IMG/VR virus record: IMGVR_UViG_3300030450_000543
Location: 1 to 23,790 of that record
Origin: a virus
DNA length: 23,790 bases
Strand: one strand, 5' to 3'
Part shown: in pieces, positions 1-7,730 of the stretch
Layout: every line of letters starts with the position of its first letter
Position numbering within the stretch: position 1 is the first letter of the stretch
Translations under genes and position numbers: made by a program
The notes under the pieces: model-generated
What the model was told of the DNA's origin: nothing
What the model saw: only the letters and a program-made list of their open reading frames with translations
Databases searched by the model: none

Positions 1-510
1 GGTGAAGAGCCAGATATTCTTGTTGTTCACCCTTCAGTTGCTTACTACCTCTATCAGGTAGGAATGTTAACTTTCTCTACTGCTGCAATGGTTGCCGATG
101 GCGCTGTTACATGGGGTGGTGGCGGAGTTGGCATCGGAGCCAAGGAAGTCGGTCAGTTCGCAGGATGCACAGTTGTTGTTGACGAAGCTGTTAACACAGT
201 TGCTCCTGGTACAGGCGGTCATCTAAGAGAGTTCTATTGCTACTTACTTAAGCGTGGAACAATTCTTGAAGGTATTCAGCAAGATCTAAGGATTGAAGCT
301 GATCGCAACATCTTGTCTAAGCAGAATGTACTTTCTGTTGACTACCACACTGCGTATCACGTAATGGGTACTAAGTGGACTGATGCTGGCGACAACCCAA
401 CAAACGCAAACCTAGCGACTGCTAACAAGTGGGGAGCTACATACAATGTGGACCTAATCCCTGCTGTTCAAATAACAGTTAACAGCCCACTAGACTTATC
501 AACCATTTGA
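1..510 (+). CDS. Major capsid protein, C-terminal part (5'-truncated by the window)
   Basis: The frame is open from base 1 to the TGA at 508-510, so this is the last ~169 residues of a longer protein; the internal ATG at 64 is not the real start. The visible part contains HPSVAYYLYQVGML, a 'GCTVVVDEAV' strand and a C-terminal block (REFYCYLLKRGTI, then IEADRNILSKQNVLSVDYH) that I associate with HK97-fold coat proteins of the P22/gp13-like type. It forms the icosahedral head shell. Context agrees: head-tail connector genes follow and a strong terminator sits right after it, as expected for the most abundantly expressed virion gene. Assignment to capsid is by pattern plus gene order; the exact family is less certain because the N-terminal half is missing. 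Confidence 0.8.
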   Translation, partial: GEEPDILVVHPSVAYYLYQVGMLTFSTAAMVADGAVTWGGGGVGIGAKEVGQFAGCTVVVDEAVNTVAPGTGGHLREFYCYLLKRGTILEGIQQDLRIEADRNILSKQNVLSVDYHTAYHVMGTKWTDAGDNPTNANLATANKWGATYNVDLIPAVQITVNSPLDLSTI

Positions 511-540
511 TCTAGTCTTATAGCAGGTCTGCATAAATTA

Positions 541-566
541 GCCTCACTTTCGGGTGGGGCTTTTTT
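541..566 (+). terminator. Rho-independent terminator after the capsid gene
   Basis: GCCTCAC (541-547) pairs with GTGGGGC (554-560) through seven pairs including one G-U, around a 6-nt loop, and is followed by six T (561-566). It lies 30 nt after the capsid stop and before the connector genes, so it probably limits read-through and keeps capsid mRNA more abundant than connector mRNA. Confidence 0.85.
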
Positions 567-604
567 ATGACGCTATGATATAAAGGAGATTTACTAATTA
601 CATT

Positions 605-1135
605 GTGGCAGCAGCTATCCACGCCACCTTAAAGGGTTCAAATTCTAATAGTTATGTGACTTTGAACGAGGCTGATCTTTATTTTGAAACCGTTCCAAGT
701 GAAACAGATTGGGATGATAAAAGTGATGACGCTAAAAATAGGGCATTAATTTCAGCGTGTCGCTGGATCGACAGTTTGAATTACTACGGTACTCGCTGTG
801 ACGATGACCAAGCACTGAAATGGCCTAGAAATAACTACGAGGTAGATAATGTTGAACTAACTTGTGATGCCATTCCTAAAGATGTGAAGTACGCACAATA
901 TGAATTAGCGAGACAACTTGCTAATGATACTGATGCAATGACGGGTAATAAAGGAACTGACGGTAATATCGAAGAGGTTAAATTAGGTGATATGGAAGTA
1001 AAGTATTCAACGCAAAGCCAAGGCACTGGAACGGTTAACAATGTTTTTGACGTTTATCCGTGGCTTCAGTCCTATATTGGTTCTTATTGTCTTGGCGGCT
1101 CTGGTAGCTATCAGGTAAGGACGGTGAGAGGCTGA
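605..1135 (+). CDS. DnaT-like head-tail connector/adaptor protein
   Basis: 176 residues. The N-terminus (SYVTLNEADLYFE, then ALISACRWIDSLNYYGTR and ALKWPRN) matches the phage family labelled 'putative DnaT-like ssDNA-binding protein', which in this position is generally taken to be a head completion or adaptor protein under the portal, not a replication factor. The start is GTG; an AAGGAG at 583-588 lies 16 nt upstream, rather far, so an ATT at 602 (13 nt) cannot be excluded. It is the first gene after the capsid terminator and is followed one base after its stop by the head-closure gene. The exact structural role is inferred from position. Confidence 0.7.
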   Translation: MAAAIHATLKGSNSNSYVTLNEADLYFETVPSETDWDDKSDDAKNRALISACRWIDSLNYYGTRCDDDQALKWPRNNYEVDNVELTCDAIPKDVKYAQYELARQLANDTDAMTGNKGTDGNIEEVKLGDMEVKYSTQSQGTGTVNNVFDVYPWLQSYIGSYCLGGSGSYQVRTVRG

Positions 1136-1136
1136 T

Positions 1137-1514
1137 ATGGCTCTAACAGACACTACTTTCGCAGCTATTCCTGAAAAGCTTTTAAGTCAGTGGGGTATTT
1201 CGATCACTTTCATTAAGGCGGCTAGTACGCAGACATACAACACAACCACGGGAGTAGTAAGTGGTTCGGATACAAATGTTTCATTAAAAGGACTAATCAC
1301 ACAGTTAAGTCCCGAAGAGACAAAGGATCTCTATCAAAAAACCGATATAAAAGTAATAATTGGTAACAAAGAACTAGGAGATTATTATCCAACCACTAGA
1401 GATCGCATCCAATACACCGAAGCAGGAGCAACAAAAGTTGCAAGAATAGTTGCTGTATCTACAAGTAGAGGGGATAAACCTATTCTTCATACGCTTATAG
1501 CGAGGACACAATAA
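1137..1514 (+). CDS. Putative head closure (head-tail joining) protein
   Basis: 125 residues, no signal or membrane segment. The composition and layout (WGISITFIKA, then a threonine-rich turn, LKGLITQLSPEE, DIKVIIGNKELG, and DRIQY before a C-terminal strand RIVAVSTSRG) look like the small all-beta stopper/head-closure proteins of siphophages, which plug the connector once DNA is packaged. I do not recognise a specific named family. The ATG follows one base after the upstream TGA, and its own TAA overlaps the next ATG (ATAATG), so translation is likely coupled through the connector block. Function rests mainly on size and on its place between adaptor and gp10-like gene. Confidence 0.55.
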   Translation: MALTDTTFAAIPEKLLSQWGISITFIKAASTQTYNTTTGVVSGSDTNVSLKGLITQLSPEETKDLYQKTDIKVIIGNKELGDYYPTTRDRIQYTEAGATKVARIVAVSTSRGDKPILHTLIARTQ

Positions 1515-2065
1515 TGCCTAAAAATAAAGGTCTAGACCCTAAAAAGTTTATTGGAGGAATACAGCACGAAGTTAATCAAATGGCTAGGCAAGCAGCCTTA
1601 GAAGTAATAAATGAGCTGGCGCGATTAGGCCCAGCGTACTCAGGAGAATTTAGAGGAAGTTGGGTGGCTGTACCTTTAGGAGGAGGAAGGGCAGGAGGAA
1701 AAGGGCGTTTTCCTTATCGAATAAGTCATATCCCTAAACTCAATAATCATCCAAGAGAACTTAAGAGAGCCATAAAATTTTCGATACAGAATACACAGCC
1801 CTATGCCGATTACGCCCTTGATCTTAAGATGGGCCGTTTCTTTAAACCCCTTGGCTACCCTATAAAACAACCTGTAAAAGTAGGTACTAGAGCCGCAGGA
1901 TTAACTTATAGAGGTGAGGTTCAGAGTGGTGGGGGCCAGTCAGTCAGTACCGCAGAACTAGATTGGTATTCAAACTACGTGTACGGAGGGGCTTTGCAGA
2001 AATCGGTAGAAAAAGGTGTAAAACAGTGGTGGCAACCTTCTTCTAATTTGGCTTCCTCTCTTTAA
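1514..2065 (+). CDS. HK97 gp10-like tail completion/neck protein
   Basis: 183 residues, basic. Hallmarks of the HK97 gp10-like family are an N-terminal helix (QMARQAALEVINELARLGPAYSGEFRGSW), where a pore-adjacent 'P-x-YSGxFRGSW' turn is followed by a beta domain, and a C-terminal 'YSNYVYGGALQK' block with 'PYADYAL' before it. Such proteins sit at the head-tail junction and are needed to complete the tail or join it. The ATG overlaps the preceding stop by one base and the tail-terminator gene starts 4 bases after this stop, consistent with a neck operon. Confidence 0.65.
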   Translation: MPKNKGLDPKKFIGGIQHEVNQMARQAALEVINELARLGPAYSGEFRGSWVAVPLGGGRAGGKGRFPYRISHIPKLNNHPRELKRAIKFSIQNTQPYADYALDLKMGRFFKPLGYPIKQPVKVGTRAAGLTYRGEVQSGGGQSVSTAELDWYSNYVYGGALQKSVEKGVKQWWQPSSNLASSL

Positions 2066-2069
2066 TTAA

Positions 2070-2507
2070 ATGGATTTCCAGGCTGTTCGTTCAAAATTTG
2101 AGGCTCCTTTAGCCACGGCATTTGCGGCATTATCACCTGCTGTTCCTGTCTATTTTGACAATTTAAGTAATGTTTTATCCGAAACTACAGATGAATTTAT
2201 TCACATAAATCTTCAATTTGGAGAGGTAAGTGAATCTGCTTTAACCGCAATGCACGATCAGATAAGGGGGTCTATTGTTATTAGGGCTTGTGCAGAGAAG
2301 GGTAAGGGTCCGGCTAGAAGTCAGACTTTAATTAATACAGCTTATACGTCGCTGCAAACTATAAACAATACCGCTAAAGGATCTAGTGGGGTATATGTAA
2401 GAACGGGGGCAATATCGGGACCAAGATTTCAGGATGGGACGGACGATGAAATACCTTTTTTCATCGCAAGAATAGAAACTGGTTTTCAAGCAACTGTTAT
2501 TTCTTGA
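2070..2507 (+). CDS. Tail terminator protein (lambda gpU-like / DUF4128-like)
   Basis: 145 residues. A helix (FQAVRSKFEAPLATAFAAL) followed by 'VPVYFDN', 'FIHINLQFGE', 'GSIVIRACAEKGKGPARSQTLIN' and a C-terminal strand 'PFFIARIETGF' is the layout of the alpha/beta tail terminator that caps the tube at the head-proximal end. Its place immediately before the tube gene fits. The start codon follows the previous stop by four bases and no clear Shine-Dalgarno is visible, suggesting re-initiation by the same ribosomes. Confidence 0.7.
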   Translation: MDFQAVRSKFEAPLATAFAALSPAVPVYFDNLSNVLSETTDEFIHINLQFGEVSESALTAMHDQIRGSIVIRACAEKGKGPARSQTLINTAYTSLQTINNTAKGSSGVYVRTGAISGPRFQDGTDDEIPFFIARIETGFQATVIS

Positions 2508-2582
2508 ATATAAGGGATAATAGACGCTAAACTGTTTACATAGCGGGTAGCACCCGTATGTCCAAACCTAACTCCCTTAAAC

Positions 2583-3341
2583 ATGGCTACTGTTCTTTCG
2601 GGTACTGCGGGTGCATTGTATTACTCCCCCGCAGGAACCAGTTCCACAAAAATCACCGCTGCTAACTTCCCTGTTGGCTCAGGTGGAGATACATCAAACA
2701 TACAGGTAGGAACTTACTTAGGATTCAAGGTAAATGATCCAGTAACTCTTGCATACCCAAGCGGTGCAACAACAACCAACTGCATTGCCGCAGGAGCTAA
2801 GTTTGTTAAGACTTATGATGCTGCTACAGGTGAATTAACTCTTTCTGCGACAGCAGGTGGATCTGTGTTAACAGCCACCGCAGCCCCAAGTGGTTTTGGT
2901 AGTGATTATGCAACTCTTATCTACACCGCACCAGCAGTTGTTGGTTCTGTTCGTGAATGGAGTTTTGAAATAACTAGAGCAGAGATCGATGTAACAACAA
3001 TCGGACAAACAGTTGGTCAAACAGCTCCATTCCGTACATTCATCTCCGGTTTTGCTGATGGTTCAGGCTCCGCAACTGTTTACACAACAGATGACGACAC
3101 CCTACTTTCCAGCCGAATGATTGAAGACGTTATTCAACGTGAGCAATCAGGTGCAAAAGTAAAGCTCTACTTGGATCGCATTATGAGTGGCGCAAGTGTA
3201 GACGACGCATCCAGTCGTTCGATTACAGCAGAAGTCATTCTGACTTCAGCAAGTTTGGGTGTTAACCCTGATGATGGTCAGTCAGTAGACATTGCTTTCC
3301 GTCCAAGCATTGCTCCTACTTTCGATCTATCTAAGACTTAA
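2583..3341 (+). CDS. Major tail tube protein
   Basis: 252 residues, beta-rich, no cysteine-rich motifs. The key region is residues ~120-160 (SVREWSFEITRAEIDVTTIGQT, then FRTFISGFADGSGSATVY), the conserved 'tube' signature in which 'SWSFEITRDEIDVTTLG' is followed by 'SGTADWSG'. The C-terminal part ends in 'DGQSVDIAFRPSI'. The protein stacks as hexameric rings around the tape measure to form the tail shaft. It stands alone between a 75-base gap and a strong terminator, as expected for a high-copy virion protein. An N-terminal glycine/threonine-rich stretch (residues ~5-110) may be a surface-exposed extra lobe. Confidence 0.85.
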   Translation: MATVLSGTAGALYYSPAGTSSTKITAANFPVGSGGDTSNIQVGTYLGFKVNDPVTLAYPSGATTTNCIAAGAKFVKTYDAATGELTLSATAGGSVLTATAAPSGFGSDYATLIYTAPAVVGSVREWSFEITRAEIDVTTIGQTVGQTAPFRTFISGFADGSGSATVYTTDDDTLLSSRMIEDVIQREQSGAKVKLYLDRIMSGASVDDASSRSITAEVILTSASLGVNPDDGQSVDIAFRPSIAPTFDLSKT

Positions 3342-3372
3342 TATTGCACTAGCAATTTACTTATACGATAAT

Positions 3373-3397
3373 AACCTCGGTTCTGCCGAGGTTTTTT
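3373..3397 (+). terminator. Rho-independent terminator after the tail tube gene
   Basis: AACCTCGG (3373-3380) and CCGAGGTT (3386-3393) form a perfect 8-bp stem with loop TTCTG, followed by a T-run through 3397. It isolates the high-expression tube gene from the frameshifted chaperone and tape-measure genes downstream. Confidence 0.9.
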
Positions 3398-3439
3398 ACT
3401 GTCTAATACGCTACAGTAGTGACACACTAAACTATTTTT

Positions 3440-3784
3440 ATGCCATCCCCTTTAAAAGCTATTGATCGCTTAAGGAAAGCAGCTTCTCTGGAACCTGCTC
3501 CTAGAGAAGTAGAACTATCTGATGGTTCTATGTTCAAAATGTATGTAACACCCTTAACAATGGCTGAAAGGGAAAGAGCACAAAAGAGAGCTAAAAGTGA
3601 TGATGCCAATGCTTTCGCTCTTCAACTTCTTATTAATAAAGCTCTAGATGAGAATGGGCAAAAATTATTCTCCCCTGGCGAGATTGATGTATTGAAGAAC
3701 GAGGTTAAAGACAAGGATTTACAAGCATTAATGCTAGCGGTACTAGGCGTAGATGAGGATGATGAGATAGACCCAAAATCTTAG
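3440..3784 (+). CDS. Tail assembly chaperone, short form (gpG-like)
   Basis: 114 residues, charged, helical. It has the pattern of siphophage gpG chaperones: an N-terminal 'LSDGSMFKMYVTPLTMAERERAQ' sheet-to-helix segment and a helical 'ALQLLINKALDENG' segment, ending in an acidic tail. It lies between tube and tape-measure genes, the invariant place for this chaperone, which coats the tape measure before tube polymerisation. The last codons GAC CCA AAA TCT TAG embed the heptamer CCCAAAA, and the stop follows one codon later, so a fraction of ribosomes should shift -1 into the following frame to make the long form. Not present in mature virions in characterised relatives. Confidence 0.8.
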   Translation: MPSPLKAIDRLRKAASLEPAPREVELSDGSMFKMYVTPLTMAERERAQKRAKSDDANAFALQLLINKALDENGQKLFSPGEIDVLKNEVKDKDLQALMLAVLGVDEDDEIDPKS

Positions 3785-3966
3785 CTACCGAACTAAAACA
3801 CGATAATTTACTAAGGCTTCAGTTCGGTATAGGCAAGGAATTAGGTAAATCTTTGTCCGAAGTTAGACAGATGACACTAGAGGAAATACTTGGCTGGAGC
3901 GCATATTTTCAAATTACTAACCAAGAACAAGAGCAAGAATTAGAAAAAGCTCGTAAACGACGGTAG
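3440..3966 (+). CDS. Tail assembly chaperone, -1 frameshift fusion (gpGT-like), join 3440..3778,3778..3966
   Basis: A -1 shift at CCCAAAA (3772-3778) lets translation continue in a second frame from ATC (3778-3780) to the TAG at 3964-3966. This adds 62 residues to the first 113, for about 175 aa. The added part (ILATELKHDN..., ending in a Q/E- and K/R-rich helix) contains 'MTLEEILGWSAYF', the W-x-AYF type signature of gpT segments. The extension has no plausible start of its own in that frame before the late Met in 'QMTLEE', so it is explained only by frameshifting. In lambda, gpT binds tube protein while gpG binds the tape measure; the same division is inferred here. Confidence 0.85.
3772..3829 (+). 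promoter_or_regulatory. -1 programmed ribosomal frameshift site with stimulatory stem-loop
   Basis: The slippery heptamer C CCA AAA (3772-3778) has the X XXY YYZ form in the gpG frame, and both codons re-pair as CCC AAA after the shift. A 7-nt spacer (3779-3785), which includes the zero-frame TAG, is followed by a perfect 9-bp inverted repeat, TACCGAACT (3786-3794) with AGTTCGGTA (3821-3829), and a 26-nt loop. Spacer and stem geometry match known -1 stimulators. No upstream Shine-Dalgarno stimulator or convincing pseudoknot partner was seen. Confidence 0.85.
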
Positions 3967-3995
3967 ACTAAAAGCACTATTGACGAGAATTTATC

Positions 3996-6485
3996 GTGGC
4001 TAGTGGAGGGGTCAATGCAAATATTAATATTGCCGTAAAGAATTTACAGGCGTTAGACAGATTAAATAAGAATTTAGAGGCAAGTGCAAAGGCTCAACAG
4101 AAATTAGTTACTGGTTTAGACCGTGTCTCACAGCGTCTATCAAAAATAAATAGCCAGGGAAATGTTTTTGGGAAGATTGGTAGGGATGCAGGTGGCGCAG
4201 TTAAATCAGTAGGAAAATTACAGCAGTCCTTAAGCAAGATGGCTGGGCTGAGTAAGGCTGGGGGAGGAGCAACAGGTAAAGGAATATTTGCAGGGATTCT
4301 TACTTCAGGGGCCGGAGCAGCTTTAACTGTAAATGGAGTAACCAATGCTGTTAATGGCCTAATCGGCGGTCTAGGAAGATCGATTACTCCAACAACAGGC
4401 GTAGCAGCAGCTTTAAATAATATGGGTGCTGCTTTAAGTGCTCATCCAGCTTTATGGGGTGCTGCTGCTATAGCAGCAATGGCCTTTGGTGACAAGATTC
4501 TTCCGGCTACTGTTGGAACATTTAAGGCAGTAGGTCAACTAGGGCAAGCTTTAAATAAGACAAGTAAAGATTTTGCACTTGCAAAGGCGACAGCCATTGA
4601 TTTCAACATTGGGATCATAAATGTCAAGAAACAAATAGAGAACATGGTGCGTGGAGCATCATTAAATGAGATAAGAACACTTGTTAACCAGTCGAAGAAT
4701 GAGATGGAAGGCTTCTGGTCTATGACTAGGGGCGCAGAACAAGCAGCAATTAAATTAGCAGCAGCATTAAAAGCACAGAAAAAAGAACAAGCAGCTATAG
4801 ATGATTTATTAAGAGCAGCACAGGGAAGAGTTAGAAAAGCAGATCTCCCTACTAAGAAAGAATCTAAGAGCGCACAGATTGCATATAAAGCAGCTCAATG
4901 GAGAAAAAAGGAATTAAAACTTACACAAGACAGAATTGCAGCAGAAGTAAAAGCTTCTCAACAGCAGATGAGAGATATAGCGATGCAAGAGGCAGCAGAT
5001 AGAAAGAGACTAGCTCGTGCTGATGCGCTTCAGAAGAAAGAAGAAGCTAGAGCAAGAGCCGAGAGAAGAGGAAGAATAGGAGAGAATTTAATGTTGGGAG
5101 CTGGTTTCCCAATGTTATTTGGAGGTGGAGTAGGAGCTGTAGGTGGTGGAGTATTAGGTGCAGGAGCGCAAGGGCTGATGGGAGGTCAAGGCTTTGGAGC
5201 GCAGATTTTACTTAGTGCTTTAGGTCAACAGATAGATGCTTTTGTAGGCAAAATATCGACTCTTGGGAAAGCTTTCAATGAAATAAATCCAGATGTAAAT
5301 GCTGTTATTAAGTCTTTAGGAGAAACAAATACTGCTTATGGCAATCACTTGGAGATACTGAAAAAGTTAAAAGGAGAAGCGGCTGCTATGGCAGCAGCAA
5401 CTAAAAAACTCGCTGGATTAATAGGGAAGCAAGGTGTTGCTGGTTTAAAAGAGTTTGGAAAGGATACACAGAGATTTGCAAATGAATGGACAAAATTCTC
5501 AACATTGGTAATGTCAAGTCTTGCTCAGTGGATTAATGCTACTGGGATCTTGAAAAAGTTAACTGACGCAGTAGCAAGATCGGTAAACTTTAAATCTGCC
5601 AAGAGGGCAGCTAATGAAGGAGATAAAGGACTTGCTATCCTATTTGCTCAGAGGTCTGGAATTAAAGAAAGAACAAATAAAGGTTCATGGAAAGAGAGGC
5701 AGAGAGCTGAAGAGGAGTTAAAAATTCAAGATAATCTTATAAATCAAGCAGAAATAAAAAGACAGGGACGAGTGACTGGGGGCGAATTATATGGCAAGGG
5801 TACAAGCAAGGTGGAGGAATTGAAGTTAGAACAACAATTCTTGAAAGAGAATATGTTATTAACAGAGAAAGAATTTGCTATAGAAGTTCAAGTAAGAGAA
5901 TTAAAAAAAGCAGGAGAAGTAGGTGACGAAACTGAGTTACGAAATGGTCTTAGAAAGATACAACAATTAAAAGAGGAAAGGCAAGAGGTCGTAGCGATAC
6001 GAGAAGCATGGAAAGGAATTAATCAATCAATTAGGGATGATATTACCCAAGGAATCAAAGGCTTAATTAAAGGAACAGCAACATGGGCTGACATGTTGAA
6101 CAATATTGCAGATAAATTCTTAGATATGGCTCTTAATCAAGCCTTGTATGGAAACATAATGGGAGAGTTCAGTAAAGGTTCAGGTATCTTTGGCAAGATA
6201 TTCGGTTTTGCCAATGGAGGTAGTCCTCCTGTCGGAAAACCTTCAATCGTAGGAGAAAAAGGACCAGAATTATTCGTACCAAGTAGCAGCGGAAAAATAG
6301 TTCCTAATCACGAATTAGGCGGAGGAGGATCAGTCAACGTAACAGTCAATGTTGATGCATCTGGAACGGATGTACAAGGTGATGACTCACAAGCTAAACA
6401 GTTAGGAACTATGCTTTCTGCCGCAGTTCAGGCAGAATTAGTAAAACAAAAACGTCCAGGTGGACTTCTAGCCGGAGTAGCTTAA
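3996..6485 (+). CDS. Tail tape measure protein
   Basis: 829 residues. The N-terminal ~90 residues are a heptad-rich coiled coil (NLQALDRLNKNLEASAKAQQKL). Hydrophobic glycine/alanine stretches lie at ~95-130, ~150-170 and ~363-410 (LMLGAGFPMLFGGGVGAVGG), long K/E/Q/A helices lie between them, and the C-terminal motif 'FANGGSPPVGKPSIVGEKGP' (from ~738, followed by ELFVPSSSG) is characteristic of this family. It sets tail length and may leave the tail into the cell envelope during DNA entry. By the rough rule of 0.15 nm per residue the tail would be near 125 nm. The start is GTG, 29 bases after the gpGT stop, with no clear Shine-Dalgarno. The following gene begins immediately after its TAA. Confidence 0.9.
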   Translation: MASGGVNANINIAVKNLQALDRLNKNLEASAKAQQKLVTGLDRVSQRLSKINSQGNVFGKIGRDAGGAVKSVGKLQQSLSKMAGLSKAGGGATGKGIFAGILTSGAGAALTVNGVTNAVNGLIGGLGRSITPTTGVAAALNNMGAALSAHPALWGAAAIAAMAFGDKILPATVGTFKAVGQLGQALNKTSKDFALAKATAIDFNIGIINVKKQIENMVRGASLNEIRTLVNQSKNEMEGFWSMTRGAEQAAIKLAAALKAQKKEQAAIDDLLRAAQGRVRKADLPTKKESKSAQIAYKAAQWRKKELKLTQDRIAAEVKASQQQMRDIAMQEAADRKRLARADALQKKEEARARAERRGRIGENLMLGAGFPMLFGGGVGAVGGGVLGAGAQGLMGGQGFGAQILLSALGQQIDAFVGKISTLGKAFNEINPDVNAVIKSLGETNTAYGNHLEILKKLKGEAAAMAAATKKLAGLIGKQGVAGLKEFGKDTQRFANEWTKFSTLVMSSLAQWINATGILKKLTDAVARSVNFKSAKRAANEGDKGLAILFAQRSGIKERTNKGSWKERQRAEEELKIQDNLINQAEIKRQGRVTGGELYGKGTSKVEELKLEQQFLKENMLLTEKEFAIEVQVRELKKAGEVGDETELRNGLRKIQQLKEERQEVVAIREAWKGINQSIRDDITQGIKGLIKGTATWADMLNNIADKFLDMALNQALYGNIMGEFSKGSGIFGKIFGFANGGSPPVGKPSIVGEKGPELFVPSSSGKIVPNHELGGGGSVNVTVNVDASGTDVQGDDSQAKQLGTMLSAAVQAELVKQKRPGGLLAGVA

Positions 6486-6824
6486 ATGGCAACTTTTCCT
6501 GATTACAAACCTGTCTATTCAGTCAGTAAAAGCAGCAAACCGAATGTACGGGTGGTGCGTTTCAACGGTTACGAGCAAAGAGTAACCTTCGGTCTAAACC
6601 AGAATCCAAAGAGTTACTCCGTAGATTTCAGTCTTAGCGACACTGAAGCAGATGAAATTGAGACTTTTTTAGATGCTAGAGCTGCTGATGCGGCAGCTTT
6701 TACATGGACTCCACCAGATACAGCAACTTCTGGTAATTATGTTTGCGGTGGTTGGACTAGAACAATGTTTGATTTCCAACGAAGCAAAATAAGTGCAACT
6801 TTCCGTCAAACATTTTCACCATAA
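6486..6824 (+). CDS. Minor tail protein, lambda gpM-like
   Basis: 112 residues. 'FPDYKPVYSVSKSSKPNVRVVRFNGYEQRV' followed by 'SYSVDFSLSDTEADEIETFL' and 'FTWTPP' is the gpM (Phage_min_tail) pattern; the lambda protein has nearly the same length (109 aa). It belongs to the tail-tip complex and caps the distal tube around gpL/gpI/gpK/gpJ. The ATG directly abuts the tape-measure TAA (TAAATG), and the same TAAATG joint recurs at its own end, indicating translation by re-initiation. Confidence 0.85.
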   Translation: MATFPDYKPVYSVSKSSKPNVRVVRFNGYEQRVTFGLNQNPKSYSVDFSLSDTEADEIETFLDARAADAAAFTWTPPDTATSGNYVCGGWTRTMFDFQRSKISATFRQTFSP

Positions 6825-7730
6825 ATGGCTTTTACTGCTTGGGCTGGTTCAACTGCTTATAGCGTTGGTGACATAAGAAGAGCAGTAACGCTCCAGCCAA
6901 CTGGTCTTGTTTTTAAATGTACTGTTGCAGGAACTTCTGGAAGTTCAGAACCTCCCTGGCCTACAGACGTTAACGGAACAACAACAGATGGAACAGCGAC
7001 ATGGACTGGTATCAGTGCGCTTTACGACGATTTATCTTCATTAGCTCCTGATACTGTCATTGAATTATTTGAACTTAGACCAACCTTAGAACTACATGGA
7101 ACAACAACTATAACTAGATGGCACTGTGGAGTAGCAACTGACCAAGTAAGTAACATCGTTTGGAACGGTAATTCTTACATTCGGATTCCAGTTCAGGCGG
7201 ATGGTTTTGATTTCACTTCGGCGGGAAGTTTACCCAGACCAACTCTTACGGTTGCTAATAATTTTCCTATCTTTGCCGCCTCTATTTCAGCTTTACTGAT
7301 TGATGTCAATGAGACAACAGCAGGTAATGACTTAGGAGGCGCGGAAGTAAGAAGAATAAGGACATTAAAGAAATATCTTGATGGAGAATCTGCTGCTGAT
7401 CCTTCCGCTACATGGCCTGAAGAACGTTGGTATATAGATAGGAAATCTTCAGAAAATAGAGATAGTGTTGTATTTGAACTTGCTTCAAAATTTGACCTTG
7501 CGGGTATGCACGTTCCGAAAAGACAGTTAGTAGCAAATATTTGTCAATGGGCTTATCGAAGTTCTGAGTGCAGCTACTCAGGCAGTAATTATTTTGATAT
7601 TAACGATGATAGTGTCTCCACTTTGGCGGCTGATCGATGCGGCAAACGTTTAAGTAGCTGCAAGAAGAGGTTTGGTGAAAACGGAGAGCTACCTTTCGGT
7701 TCATTCCCAAGCGCAGGAAGATTCAAATGA
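6825..7730 (+). CDS. Minor tail protein, lambda gpL-like, with four-Cys Fe-S motif and extra N-terminal domain
   Basis: 301 residues versus about 232 in lambda. Residues 1-65 (FTAWAGSTAYSVGDIRR, GLVFKCTVAGTSG, TDGTATWTG) form a small carbohydrate-binding-like module common at the ends of marine phage tail proteins. The gpL body starts near 'LYDDLSSLAPDTVIELFEL'. The C-terminal domain has cysteines at 240, 249, 272 and 279, spacing Cx8Cx22Cx6C, which equals the spacing I recall for the [4Fe-4S] ligands of lambda gpL. It ends 'LPFGSFPSAGRF' as the family does. It is a tail-tip component. The stop overlaps the gpK ATG by 4 bases. Confidence 0.85.
   Translation: MAFTAWAGSTAYSVGDIRRAVTLQPTGLVFKCTVAGTSGSSEPPWPTDVNGTTTDGTATWTGISALYDDLSSLAPDTVIELFELRPTLELHGTTTITRWHCGVATDQVSNIVWNGNSYIRIPVQADGFDFTSAGSLPRPTLTVANNFPIFAASISALLIDVNETTAGNDLGGAEVRRIRTLKKYLDGESAADPSATWPEERWYIDRKSSENRDSVVFELASKFDLAGMHVPKRQLVANICQWAYRSSECSYSGSNYFDINDDSVSTLAADRCGKRLSSCKKRFGENGELPFGSFPSAGRFK

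Noticed and set aside
2544-2556. Small hairpin CGGGT-AGC-ACCCG before the tail tube gene
   Set aside because: A 5-bp stem with no T-run is not a terminator; it might affect mRNA stability but nothing supports a call.
3404-3421. TAATACG stretch resembling a T7-type phage promoter
   Set aside because: Only the first seven bases and scattered later ones match; a siphophage of this layout is not expected to carry a single-subunit RNA polymerase, and no second copy was seen.
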